Shown here: positions 35,437 to 43,737 of the stretch, in pieces
Layout of the letters: each line of letters begins with the position of its first letter
How positions within the stretch are numbered: the stretch's first letter is position 1
Source of the DNA: CAYXAA01 sp964462985
Lineage (GTDB): Bacteria > Pseudomonadota > Alphaproteobacteria > Rhizobiales > Stappiaceae
Direction: 5' to 3'
DNA length: 64,000 bases
Assembly (NCBI GenBank): GCA_964462985.1
Contig: CAYXAA010000016.1
Span: 22,292-86,291, forward strand
Program-made: the position numbers and the translations under genes
The notes under the pieces: generated by a model
Database searches by the model: none
What the model saw: the letters and a program-made list of their open reading frames with translations, nothing else
Told to the model about the DNA's origin: nothing

Positions 35437-36687
35437 CTGCCTGCGTCAGAGCCATGTGGCCGTGCGCGTGGATCAGGGACGGAACGCTCCCTTGCGTGGG
35501 CTTCCGACATCGACCGCCCCCAACATCAGACCGACGTCAAGGCAACAGCCTCACTCGACAGTTACTTCGCTGGAGTGATGTCTTCCATTGTACGCTTGGC
35601 GTCTGCACGCACGGATTTGTATGCGCCAATCATACTTTGGCATTATTTGGGATCTTCGCCGCAGCAAGATTTGACAGAAGCGCCCTCTGTCGAAATCGAG
35701 GGACTACTACGACGCTCTCGATCAATTCGCCAGCAGGGCCTCTGTGAGACAACCATTCGGAACCACCGGCCGTGGGACAGCGCTTCGAGGTTCCATCGCT
35801 GGTTCGGCCCCTGCTGGATCACCGTTCGCATTCGTTTTCCTGGATCAAGCTGGAGGCGGCAGCAGACCGGCGTCTTCTGAATTAGCGATAGCTTTTGAGA
35901 AGTGCGCAAAAACGTGCAGTCGGAGCGGTTGTTTGGATCTGATAAAGGTTGGCCGGCGTGCGGGTAAATCAAGCCAATGTGAGACAAATTGCGTTTGATC
36001 GATCCCGGACCGCAGTTTGTCGCTACCGGCAGCACACGATTCATATGGCAAAGTCATTATGCGGATACCTGGTTCCTGCCGCGACTGCTCCATAGACGCG
36101 CGTCATTGGCTCGACGGCGCGATTTGGCGTGTAACCGGCAGCTATGTCTTCTCGTTGAGCAGGTCAGCAAGATGGCGCGTATCTGCCATGCGCCTTGACG
36201 TGGAGAAGGAACAGGGGGACCGCGGCCTTGCTGAAATTGCAGAAAGGCGTGCCGGCTCGGCATGACGCTAGGTCAGCCACGCGCAGGGGTTTGAGCAGTC
36301 GTCAGTGGCTGCTCCGTGTTGCCCTAGGTGGACCTCCAATGCGTGTCGCACCAACATGCCATGGGCGGTGAAGATGGAGTCTGAATCACGTTATCCGCGG
36401 TTCTCGTGGGGATCGTTCAGCAGATGCATAATGTCGTTGACAACCGCGGCTTCGACCGACACGAGCACCCGAAGCATCTGACGATTTGTCGAGAAGTATG
36501 TCGACGGCTGGAGAGTTTAGTGCGCCCCCCAGAGCGAGAAACAGACGCGCGACGACGTTTCCTCTTCCCAGCTTTCTCCTCTCATTCCGTTTCGGCAACC
36601 GCAACACGCCCCCCGCCGGGCAGCAGCAACATGCCCGACAAGCGACGCATAGCATCCGGATAGTGCCTGCCCTGATTGCCAAAAAAA
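35437..36687. other. About 1.25 kb without a recognisable gene (module boundary)
   Basis: This is the longest gene-free stretch in the window. It separates the sugar/polyol module from the catabolic regulon. It contains copy 2 of the 72-nt repeat (35562-35633) and a run of A residues (36681-36688) just before the first operator. Several open frames occur, but none carries recognisable motifs. Degraded genes are possible. Confidence 0.5.
35562..35633 (-). other. 72-nt repeat element / 23-codon micro-ORF, copy 2
   Basis: The partner of 22020-22091: a minus-strand ATG-to-TAA frame of 23 codons, alignable without gaps at 51 of 72 bases. An in-frame TAA lies four codons before the ATG in both copies. 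It sits upstream of a leftward gene (aldehyde dehydrogenase), as copy 1 sits upstream of EmrA. Function unknown. Confidence 0.35.
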
Positions 36688-36701
36688 ATAAACTTGTTAA
36701 A
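36688..36701. promoter_or_regulatory. Operator copy 1 (TTTAA-N4-TTAAA family)
   Basis: ATAAACTTGTTAAA, 38 bases before the first SnoaL-like gene. The right half-site is perfect and the left is degenerate. It is one of nine related palindromes in this cluster. Confidence 0.55.
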
Positions 36702-36739
36702 CTTTCGACAGCGCTATCCGGGGGAGAGGACATCCTGAC

Positions 36740-37222
36740 TTGAGCGATGCAAAGCTGACTGTCGAAGATCGCCTGGACATCCAGGAACTCTTCGCCCGCT
36801 ACTGCTGGGGGCTGAATACGGGCGACGCCGAACGGGTTCTAGCCTGCTTCACCGAAGACGGCGCGCTGGTGCATCCCCCGCAGGGACGCTGTCAGGGCGC
36901 CGACAACATCCGCAAGCTTCTAGACGAACTCTGGTACGGGCGGCCAAGCTGGTTCGTGGGCCGCCAACACCTCGCGTCGAATTTTATCTTCGAGAAGATC
37001 GACGACGGCGCGAAAGTTACCGCCTACTGGACAATCACCCAGAAGGACGTCGATTCCGGGCGGACCTACATCTATGCGCTCGGGCACTGGAACAATACCT
37101 GCATCTTCGAGAAGAGAGAATGGCGTTTCCGTGAGGTCGACGTGACGATCTGGAGCCGCGAAACCGTGCCTTGGGTGGGCGAAGACAGGGCCATTTTCCG
37201 GCCAAGCATCGGCCGAACCTGA
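36740..37222 (+). CDS. SnoaL-like (NTF2-fold) protein, copy 1
   Basis: A 160-aa member of the SnoaL/NTF2-like superfamily: LTVEDRLDIQELFARYCWGLNTGDAERVLACFTEDGALVHP at the N-terminus and the curved-sheet segment KVTAYWTITQKDVDSGRTYIYALGHWNNTCIFEKREWRFREVDVTIW. It starts with TTG after GAGAGGA. Family members are small dehydratases, isomerases, cyclases or ring-hydroxylase subunits. A second, distant copy at 54849 is also placed behind an operator. It is the first gene of a unit with the crotonase/dehydrogenase fusion 52 bases downstream. Confidence 0.85.
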   Translation: MSDAKLTVEDRLDIQELFARYCWGLNTGDAERVLACFTEDGALVHPPQGRCQGADNIRKLLDELWYGRPSWFVGRQHLASNFIFEKIDDGAKVTAYWTITQKDVDSGRTYIYALGHWNNTCIFEKREWRFREVDVTIWSRETVPWVGEDRAIFRPSIGRT

Positions 37223-37274
37223 ATGGCCGGTCCCGCGCGCGCTCATACGTCAAATGGCCTGACGGAAAATTCCA

Positions 37275-39032
37275 ATGCATGATGGAGTCGCCGCCGCTGT
37301 TCGCGTGGAACAGGACGAGTCCACGCGCGTCTTGGTCATGCAGTACGGGCCGCTGAACACCATGGTGCTTGGCATCCGCGCCGGACTGGCGCAGGCGCTG
37401 CTTGATGCCGAGATGGACGCCGCAACGGACTCGGTGGTGGTGATCGGGGCCGGGGAGAATTTCTGCGGCGGCGCGGACTTGGACGAATTCGCGCGCGGCA
37501 CGGCAATGTCGCCACCCAGCTTGCACGGACATATCGTGCCATTCATTGAGACGATGTCCAAGCCGGTGGTGGCCGCCATCGAGGGCTTTGCACTGGGCGG
37601 CGGGCTGGAACTGGCGCTTGGCTGCCATGCACGCGTAGCAGCGTCCGAGGCGCGAGTTGGATTGCCGGAAACCAATTTCGGCCTGATTCCCGGCGCGGGC
37701 GGAACCGTCCGTCTACCCCGTGCCGTGGGGGCAGAAACCGCCGCGCGGATGATCGTGGCGGCGGAAGTCTTAGCGGCGCGCGATCTGGAGGCGACAAGCC
37801 TTTTCGACGAGGTGACAACGAACGATGTCCGTGCTGCTGCCCTCACGCTGGCCCGCCGGCTTGCCCAGCAGGGAGGCCCCCTGCCCCGGCTGCGCGACGT
37901 CGCCGTAGCGCCGTTCAACGCCGGAGCACTCCATGCGTTGCGAAATCTGCCACGGCCCAGCGCGCAGGCAACTGCACTGGCGCTGGATAGCGTACTGCGA
38001 GCATGCGAATCGCCCTTCGACGCAGCCGTGCAGGCGGAATATGGCGATTTCATCAGCCTTCTGATGGCGAACGAAAGCGCCGCACTGCGCCATCTCTTCC
38101 AGGCTACAAGGGCGGCGCAGAAGGTCGCAAGTCTGCCGTCTGATCTCCGCGTGCCAAGGCTACGCCGGGTCGGTATCCTAGGGACAGGCACCCTAGCCGG
38201 TGACCTGGCGCAAGCCGGAAGGCTGGCCGGCTACGACATAGTTCTGCAGGAACAGGAGCCATGGCCTGCGGATGGCGACGACGCCGTGGCCAAAAGCCCG
38301 GCCTTTTCCGGCTGCGATACGGTCTTCGAAGCGGTCTCGACAGCCGCCGGGGCCAATGCCCCGAACCCGTTCGGGCGCGTCCGCCTGCACGCTTTCGGGG
38401 CCGCGCGGGTGGTCGAGGTCGTGCGCGGCGACGGGGTATCGGCAGAGGCGGTTGTAGCCGGCATGCAGTTCGTCCGGCGGATTGGCAAGTCGCCCGTGTG
38501 CGTTCGCCCGGGCCCTGGCTTACTGGTTTCCCGCCTTGCCCAGCGATATTTCGGGCAGGCCCTTGAGATCTCTGCCGGCGGTATCCCGCCAGAGCGGATC
38601 GACCGGGCCCTAGAAGGTTTTGGAATGCGCGTGGGACCGTTCGCGGCCATGGAATCTGTCGGATGCGGTGCACTCTCGCTCGAAACGAGGGCACGCCGGG
38701 ACCGGACCAACCTGCCAGAGGGCATTGGAGGGATCGGCACCGATGCGCCCAGTGACGACGCCATCGCACGGCGCTGCGTTCTTGCCATGGTCAACGAAGG
38801 GATGCGGGCCCTTGAAGATGGTACGGCCCAGAGGCCGGGCGACATCGACTTTGCAATGGTGGAGGCCTGCGGCTTTCCGGCGGCGAAGGGCGGACCGATG
38901 TTTTGGGCCGAAACCCGCGGCCTACCATTGACGTTGGTCGAAATCAGCCGACTCGCTCGCGAAACGGGCGACCCATTTTGGACACCGGCCCCCACTCTGA
39001 AGAATCGCGCCATCGGCGTTTCCGCGGGATGA
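37275..39032 (+). CDS. Compact enoyl-CoA hydratase/3-hydroxyacyl-CoA dehydrogenase fusion
   Basis: A bifunctional beta-oxidation-type protein (585 aa, against roughly 700 for FadJ/FadB-like relatives). The crotonase domain (about 1-270) keeps both acidic residues (GGGLELALGCHARVA, VGLPETNFGLIPGAGGTVRLPR). The dehydrogenase domain starts with VGILGTGTLAGDLAQAG, but its Rossmann part is shortened by tens of residues. The catalytic His (RLHAFG) and Glu (VVEVV) are kept at reduced spacing. C-terminal helical domains (GPGLLVSRLAQRYFGQAL, GFPAAKGGPMFWAE) are complete. Activity of the dehydrogenase half is therefore uncertain. Confidence 0.83.
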   Translation: MHDGVAAAVRVEQDESTRVLVMQYGPLNTMVLGIRAGLAQALLDAEMDAATDSVVVIGAGENFCGGADLDEFARGTAMSPPSLHGHIVPFIETMSKPVVAAIEGFALGGGLELALGCHARVAASEARVGLPETNFGLIPGAGGTVRLPRAVGAETAARMIVAAEVLAARDLEATSLFDEVTTNDVRAAALTLARRLAQQGGPLPRLRDVAVAPFNAGALHALRNLPRPSAQATALALDSVLRACESPFDAAVQAEYGDFISLLMANESAALRHLFQATRAAQKVASLPSDLRVPRLRRVGILGTGTLAGDLAQAGRLAGYDIVLQEQEPWPADGDDAVAKSPAFSGCDTVFEAVSTAAGANAPNPFGRVRLHAFGAARVVEVVRGDGVSAEAVVAGMQFVRRIGKSPVCVRPGPGLLVSRLAQRYFGQALEISAGGIPPERIDRALEGFGMRVGPFAAMESVGCGALSLETRARRDRTNLPEGIGGIGTDAPSDDAIARRCVLAMVNEGMRALEDGTAQRPGDIDFAMVEACGFPAAKGGPMFWAETRGLPLTLVEISRLARETGDPFWTPAPTLKNRAIGVSAG

Positions 39033-39179
39033 GGGTCTGTCCCGATGCCACGGCGCGCTATGCGCCATCGTTCTCTGATCGCGCTGCAGAGGCTCCGCGC
39101 TCTAGACTAGCGGGATGGCCCCGCCTTGATTTTGTGGCGGGACTGAGGCTTAACGCTCCGACAGGCAGACGGACGGGCA

Positions 39180-39746
39180 ATGGCTTTGAAGCGTAAGGAA
39201 ACATCCGCCACAATCACCAACCACCGGCGCGAGCAAGTGGTCATGGCTTTGCCGCTGTCCATCGTGCGGGCCCGCGAAAGGGTCATGGGCAGCTTTCGCT
39301 CAGTGCTGACGAAATACGGCCTGACCGAGCCGCAATGGCGGGTGATCTGGACCGTCCAGTCGCTGGGTGAAGTCGAGATGTCCGAACTGTCGCGCGTGAC
39401 GGCGCTGTTGTTCCCTTCGCTGTCGCGCATTGTGAGCGATCTGGACAAGCGTGGTTATGTCGCCCGGCGTTCGGACCCGGGCGATATGCGACGCATTCTG
39501 GTCTCGCTCAGCGAAAGAGGTATGGCGCTTCACGACTGGGTGACGCCCGAATGCCGCGCCGTCTACCGTTCGATCCGCGACGCAATGGGCAGCGAGAAAC
39601 TGATCCAGTTGCAGAACCTGCTTGTCGAACTCGACGAGAAGCTGTCCGGAGTGAAGCTCGACGTTTCGCCCCGCAGCGCGCTGCCGGCCGAGTTGAAGCC
39701 CGCCACGCCTGCTAGGTCGCGCGGGCGGCCGAAAAAAAGCGATTGA
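39180..39746 (+). CDS. MarR-family transcriptional regulator with AT-hook-like tail
   Basis: A winged-helix MarR regulator (188 aa). The core lies at about residues 22-165: LTKYGLTEPQWRVIWTVQSLGEVEMSELSR, then the recognition region LFPSLSRIVSDLDKRGYVARRSDPGDMRRILVSLSERG. It is longer than typical MarR proteins (140-150 aa); the extra C-terminus ends in RSRGRPKK, an AT-hook-like core. It is the only regulator gene seen in the 27-kb cluster and so is the best candidate for the nine AT-rich palindromes. No copy of the palindrome is seen directly before its own gene. Likely ligands are aromatic acids or CoA thioesters. Confidence 0.88.
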   Translation: MALKRKETSATITNHRREQVVMALPLSIVRARERVMGSFRSVLTKYGLTEPQWRVIWTVQSLGEVEMSELSRVTALLFPSLSRIVSDLDKRGYVARRSDPGDMRRILVSLSERGMALHDWVTPECRAVYRSIRDAMGSEKLIQLQNLLVELDEKLSGVKLDVSPRSALPAELKPATPARSRGRPKKSD

Positions 39747-40138
39747 ATCGCGGCCTTTCCACACGGCCGCAGATGCTCTGACCTGCCCCCCCGTTCGCGA
39801 CGATGGCGCTAATTGGCAGCGTAGAAGCTGAAGCACGCTCTCAATCGCCTGGATCGCGCATAAAGCCAGCAATGGCGAGACGTCTGTCTTCCTCACCAAA
39901 CCGGCTCGCCATCCCGACTGATGTTGCGCCGAAGACCGAGGCCTGAGGGAAACTCCATACGGACATGCGCCGGCCTCCGCGAACGTCAGTCGGCGGCCGA
40001 ACTCCTGCGCTGACCACACATCTCCTGCCCCGCTCGCCGGGAACCCGGCCACCTCCACGCCAACAGCCCTTTATTTAACGAATTAAATATTGCATCTTAT
40101 GCCAACTCGTCGGCTTTTCCGGTCGGAGGGAGACGGAC
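39747..40138. other. 392-bp intergenic region with an operator
   Basis: The region lies between the MarR gene and the first acyl-CoA ligase gene. Apart from the palindrome at 40074-40087 and a Shine-Dalgarno (GGAGGGAGA) before 40139, no gene or repeat was recognised. Confidence 0.45.
40074..40087. promoter_or_regulatory. Operator copy 2, perfect TTTAA-N4-TTAAA
   Basis: TTTAACGAATTAAA, both half-sites exact, 51 bases before the acyl-CoA ligase ATG. It likely overlaps the ligase promoter. Confidence 0.65.
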
Positions 40139-41689
40139 ATGACCGCATATCTCACCCAGCCGCTGAAACGGGCGGCACAGACCAATCCGAAAGGCACTGC
40201 AACCATCGACGGTACTCGCCAGCGCAGCTGGACCGAGGTTCTTGACCGGGTGGCACGGATGGCCGGAACTCTGAAGGCGCTAGGCGTCGGCGAGGGCGAC
40301 CGCGTGGCCGTGCTGGCCTCCGGCAGCGATCGGTATTTCGAGCTGCATTTTGCGATCCCGTGGGCCGGGGCCGCGATCGTACCGCTCAACACCCGGCTCG
40401 CACCGGGCGAAATCGCTCACATCTTGAAGGACTCGGGAGCCGTCGCGCTCTTTGTCGACGACAGCCAGCAGTCGACGGCGGCGGCGCTTGCGGAGGTCAC
40501 TGCAGGCATGAAGGCCGTGATCTGGCTTTCCGAATGCGGTGACGGGCCGAATTACGAGACCCTGCTCGCCGGAGCCGAACCGGTGGAGGATTGCCTGCGG
40601 GGCGGCGGCGAGATGGCCGGAATCTTCTATACCGGCGGCAGCTCGGGCGTACCTAAGGGCGTGGTGCTGACGCACGACAACCTTTCGACCACCGCGATGA
40701 ACGCATACGCGCTGGTGGGTTATGGACCAGATAGCGTCTATCTCCACGCCGCTCCGATGTTTCACCTGACTGACGGGATGTCGACCTATTCGCTGACCAT
40801 GGCCACCGGCACGCATGTCTTCATGCCATCCTTTAAGGCCCGCGACTGCCTTCACCTGATCCAAACGCATAAAGTCACGAACATTTGCCTCGTGCCGACA
40901 ATGATCGAGATGCTGGTGAACGTTGCTGAGACGGAAAGCTTCGATGCCTCCTCGCTGCGCCAGATCCAGTTCGGTGCAGCGCCGATGCCGGATTCGACAC
41001 TGGCCCGCGCCATCGCGCTTTGGCCTGATCTGAAGTTCCTGCACGGCTGGGGCATGACGGAACTTTCACCGCTTGGCACGCTGCTGCCCACGGACTGGCG
41101 GGACCCACGCACGGCGGGCGAGCGGATGAAGTCCTGCGGCAAGCCGGTCCTGAACGAAGAGATCATCATCGCCGACCCGCAGGGCAACGAAGTGCCGCGA
41201 GGCGAGGTGGGTGAAATCCTTGTGCGCGGACCTATGGTGATGAAGGAATATTGGAACATGCCGGAGGCCACTGCCGAAGCGCTGCGCGGCGGCTGGATGC
41301 ACACGGGCGATGCCGCCTTCATGGACGAGGACGGCTTCATCTTCATCGTCGACCGCATCAAGGACATGATCATTACTGGTGGCGAGAACGTCTTTTCGCT
41401 CGAGGTGGAAAACGCGCTCGGCGCCCATCCCGGCGTGGCTCAGGTGGCGGTGATCGGGGTGCCCGATAGCCATTGGGGCGAACGCGTCCATGCGGTGATC
41501 GTGCCGAAGGGCGAGCCGCCCGACGAGGCCGAGCTGGTGGCCTTCTGCCGCGAACGTATCGCCGCTTACAAAAGTCCACGCTCGATCGAATTCCGCGAGA
41601 TCTTGCCGGTGACCGGGGCGGGAAAGATCTCGAAGAAGACGCTGCGCGACGAGTTCACCGAAAGGGCCAAGGCAGATACCGACGCCTGA
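40139..41689 (+). CDS. Acyl-CoA synthetase/ligase (class I adenylate-forming)
   Basis: An ANL-superfamily ligase (516 aa) that activates a carboxylic acid with ATP and CoA. Motifs: A3 YTGGSSGVPKGVVLTH, A5 GWGMTELSP, A7 HTGDAAFMDEDGFIFIVDRIKDMI, A8 ITGGENVFSLEVE, and the A10 lysine in GAGKISKKTLRDEF. It is nearest to medium/long-chain and cyclic-acid ligases; the acid cannot be named. It has a strong GGAGGGAGA ribosome binding site and its own operator. It probably works on the acid imported by the TRAP system whose binding protein is encoded next. Confidence 0.9.
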   Translation: MTAYLTQPLKRAAQTNPKGTATIDGTRQRSWTEVLDRVARMAGTLKALGVGEGDRVAVLASGSDRYFELHFAIPWAGAAIVPLNTRLAPGEIAHILKDSGAVALFVDDSQQSTAAALAEVTAGMKAVIWLSECGDGPNYETLLAGAEPVEDCLRGGGEMAGIFYTGGSSGVPKGVVLTHDNLSTTAMNAYALVGYGPDSVYLHAAPMFHLTDGMSTYSLTMATGTHVFMPSFKARDCLHLIQTHKVTNICLVPTMIEMLVNVAETESFDASSLRQIQFGAAPMPDSTLARAIALWPDLKFLHGWGMTELSPLGTLLPTDWRDPRTAGERMKSCGKPVLNEEIIIADPQGNEVPRGEVGEILVRGPMVMKEYWNMPEATAEALRGGWMHTGDAAFMDEDGFIFIVDRIKDMIITGGENVFSLEVENALGAHPGVAQVAVIGVPDSHWGERVHAVIVPKGEPPDEAELVAFCRERIAAYKSPRSIEFREILPVTGAGKISKKTLRDEFTERAKADTDA

Positions 41690-41735
41690 TCGCCTGCGCC
41701 ATCAACGAATGCCTCGACAGGCTCGCACACAGTAA

Positions 41736-41749
41736 TTTAACATATTTAG
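41736..41749. promoter_or_regulatory. Operator copy 3
   Basis: TTTAACATATTTAG: perfect left half-site, degenerate right half, 40 bases before the TRAP binding-protein ATG and in the 100-bp gap after the ligase gene. Confidence 0.5.
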
Positions 41750-41789
41750 AAATCGCGGAAGAACGAGACGGACATAGGGAGGAAATCGA

Positions 41790-42800
41790 ATGAACGCCGC
41801 AAAATGGCTGGCCGCGACCTGCGCGGCGACGCTTGTTGCCGGAGCGGCGCAGGCCGAGGAAATGAAGATGTCACTGTGGATCCCGCCGCTGCATCCACTA
41901 GTGGCGGATCTGCGGGCCTGGGGTGACTCGGTCACCGCGGAGTCCGATGGCGAGATCGAGGTGACGGTCTACCCTGCCCAGCAGCTGGGGGCAGCCCCGG
42001 ACCACTATGATATGGCTGCCGACGGCATCGTCGAGATGGCAATGGTTGCGCCCGGCTATTCCGCTGGCCGTTTCCCGCTGTGGACGCTGATCGAACTGCC
42101 CTTCACCTTCTCGAACTCGACGACCGGTGCAAAGACACTCCACGAGTGGTATGCGAACTACACCGCAGTGGAGATGCCGGACGTCAAGCTGTGCCTCGTC
42201 ACCATGCACCACCCCGGCACCATCCACACCAAGGACAGAAAGGTCCGCACACCATTCGATCTCGACGGCATGCGCATCCGCCCGGCGGGCCCGGGCACCT
42301 CACAGCTGGTCACCAACTCGGGCGGCGCCACAGTGCAGGCCACCCTGCCTGAGATCCGCGAACTTGCAGAACGCGGTGTGGTCGGCGGGGTGACCTGGCC
42401 CTGGGATCTCTTCGTCATTAAGGCGGAAAGCGTGCTGACCTACCATATGGACGCACCCTTCTATGTCACCGCGCAGGCCCACGTGCTCAACCCGGACTTC
42501 TACGAAGGCCTTTCGGACAAGGGCAAAGCGGCGGTCGATGCGCATTGCACGCCAGAATGGTCGGCAAAGGTCAACCAGGGCTGGGCGAAGACCGAGATCG
42601 CAGCGCGCGAGAAGCTGATGGGGATGGACGGGCACACCGTTTACGAACTGACAGACGAGGAAAAGGCCGCCTGGGCCACCGCGTCCGAGCAGCTGACGCA
42701 AGAGTTCTTTGGCCGGGTGTCGGAACGCTATGACGTCGACCCCGCCGAGGTCTACACAAAGCTGAAGTCGATGCTGTCCGACGCCGGCGCCGGCTACTAA
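41790..42800 (+). CDS. TRAP transporter solute-binding protein (DctP family), system 1
   Basis: A periplasmic binding protein (336 aa) with a signal peptide ending at about AQAE (residue 23). It has typical DctP features: IPPLHPLVADLRAWGDSVTAESDGEIEVTVYPAQQLG, FPLWTLIELPFTFSNSTTGAKTLHEWY, and the ligand-contacting segment KVRTPFDLDGMRIRPAGPGTSQLVTNSGG, with the conserved Arg that holds a carboxylate. Its membrane subunits are probably the DctQ/DctM genes on the opposite strand (44447-46233), an unusual split. The ligand is likely an organic acid. Confidence 0.9.
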   Translation: MNAAKWLAATCAATLVAGAAQAEEMKMSLWIPPLHPLVADLRAWGDSVTAESDGEIEVTVYPAQQLGAAPDHYDMAADGIVEMAMVAPGYSAGRFPLWTLIELPFTFSNSTTGAKTLHEWYANYTAVEMPDVKLCLVTMHHPGTIHTKDRKVRTPFDLDGMRIRPAGPGTSQLVTNSGGATVQATLPEIRELAERGVVGGVTWPWDLFVIKAESVLTYHMDAPFYVTAQAHVLNPDFYEGLSDKGKAAVDAHCTPEWSAKVNQGWAKTEIAAREKLMGMDGHTVYELTDEEKAAWATASEQLTQEFFGRVSERYDVDPAEVYTKLKSMLSDAGAGY

Positions 42801-42809
42801 GGCGGTTCG

Positions 42810-42834
42810 GCCCGGCGGTCCCCTGCTGCCGGGC
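42810..42834. terminator. GC-rich hairpin between convergent genes, likely bidirectional terminator
   Basis: A 7-bp stem (GCCCGGC / GCCGGGC) with an 11-base loop lies in the 46-bp gap between the rightward DctP gene and the leftward dehydrogenase gene. There is no T-run, so this rests on position and stem only. Confidence 0.4.
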
Positions 42835-42846
42835 TGACGCCTGGGC

Positions 42847-43737
42847 TCAGTCGCCGCCGACGGTGATGTTGCCCCATTTCTCCCAGACATTGATGATCCG
42901 GGAATAATCCGCGCTTTCGCCCATCTGCGCGGTCAGGTGATGGAAGAGGTTGGCAACGTTGGCGCCGATGAAGGCGGGCATGCCGGTCTCGCGGGCGAGT
43001 TCGAGGTAGAGTTCAACATCCTTCTCTCCCACGGTGAGCGAGCCGCCATAATTGAAGGTGCGCGGCAGGATCGCCTTCGGGAACTTGTCCAGCGTGGCCG
43101 AATTGCAGCCCGTCGAGACGTTGATCACATCGATCATCGTCTTCGCGTCGAGCCCGGCCTTCACCCCCATGCTGACCGCCTCGCAGGTGGTGACCATCGC
43201 CGTGATCGACAGGATGTTGTTCACGAGCTTGCAGACCTGCGCCATACCCGGGTTCGCCCCGACGACGAAACGGTTGGAGACCAGTACGTCGAGAACCGGG
43301 GAGACTCGGGCGACCTCATGCTCGGCGCCGGCGATGATGGCGGTCAGTCGGCCTTCTTCCGCCCCTTGCGGCCCGCCGCTGATCGGGCAGTCGAGAAAGC
43401 CCTTGCCGGCTTCTCGAAACGTCTCGCCCAGGGCCAGGAGAGGCGCGCGACCGAGAGTGGACATCTCGACGTAAAGCTCGAGCGACGCACCGTGGATCGC
43501 CCCGTCAGTCCCGAACGCAGCGTTGAAGCTGGCCACCTTGGACGGCAGGCAAGCGATCACGATCTGCGCCTTGTCCGCCACCTCACGCGCGCTTGCGGCG
43601 CGGATACCACCGGCCTCCGTCAGTCGTACGCAGGCAGGCTCAGATACGTCGTACCCGACGACGCCGAGCCCCTGCGAAAGCGCGCGGCGCGCCATCGCGC
43701 CGCCCATGCTGCCAAGACCCAGCATCCCTATGACCAT
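42847..43737 (-). CDS. 3-hydroxyisobutyrate/tartronate-semialdehyde dehydrogenase-like protein
   Basis: A beta-hydroxyacid dehydrogenase (296 aa): GMLGLGSMGGAMARRAL for NAD(P), the substrate motif FLDCPISGGPQGAEEG, the catalytic Lys in QVCKLVNNILSITAMVTTCEAVSMGVKAG, and a C-terminal KDVELYLELARETGMP. The ATG at 43737 has GGAGGAAAA upstream and overlaps the end of the decarboxylase-like gene by 10 bases; the longer open frame is ignored. It is the last gene of the DctQ-DctM-decarboxylase unit and probably handles a 3-hydroxy acid or semialdehyde made in the pathway. Confidence 0.88.
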   Translation of the reverse strand: MVIGMLGLGSMGGAMARRALSQGLGVVGYDVSEPACVRLTEAGGIRAASAREVADKAQIVIACLPSKVASFNAAFGTDGAIHGASLELYVEMSTLGRAPLLALGETFREAGKGFLDCPISGGPQGAEEGRLTAIIAGAEHEVARVSPVLDVLVSNRFVVGANPGMAQVCKLVNNILSITAMVTTCEAVSMGVKAGLDAKTMIDVINVSTGCNSATLDKFPKAILPRTFNYGGSLTVGEKDVELYLELARETGMPAFIGANVANLFHHLTAQMGESADYSRIINVWEKWGNITVGGD

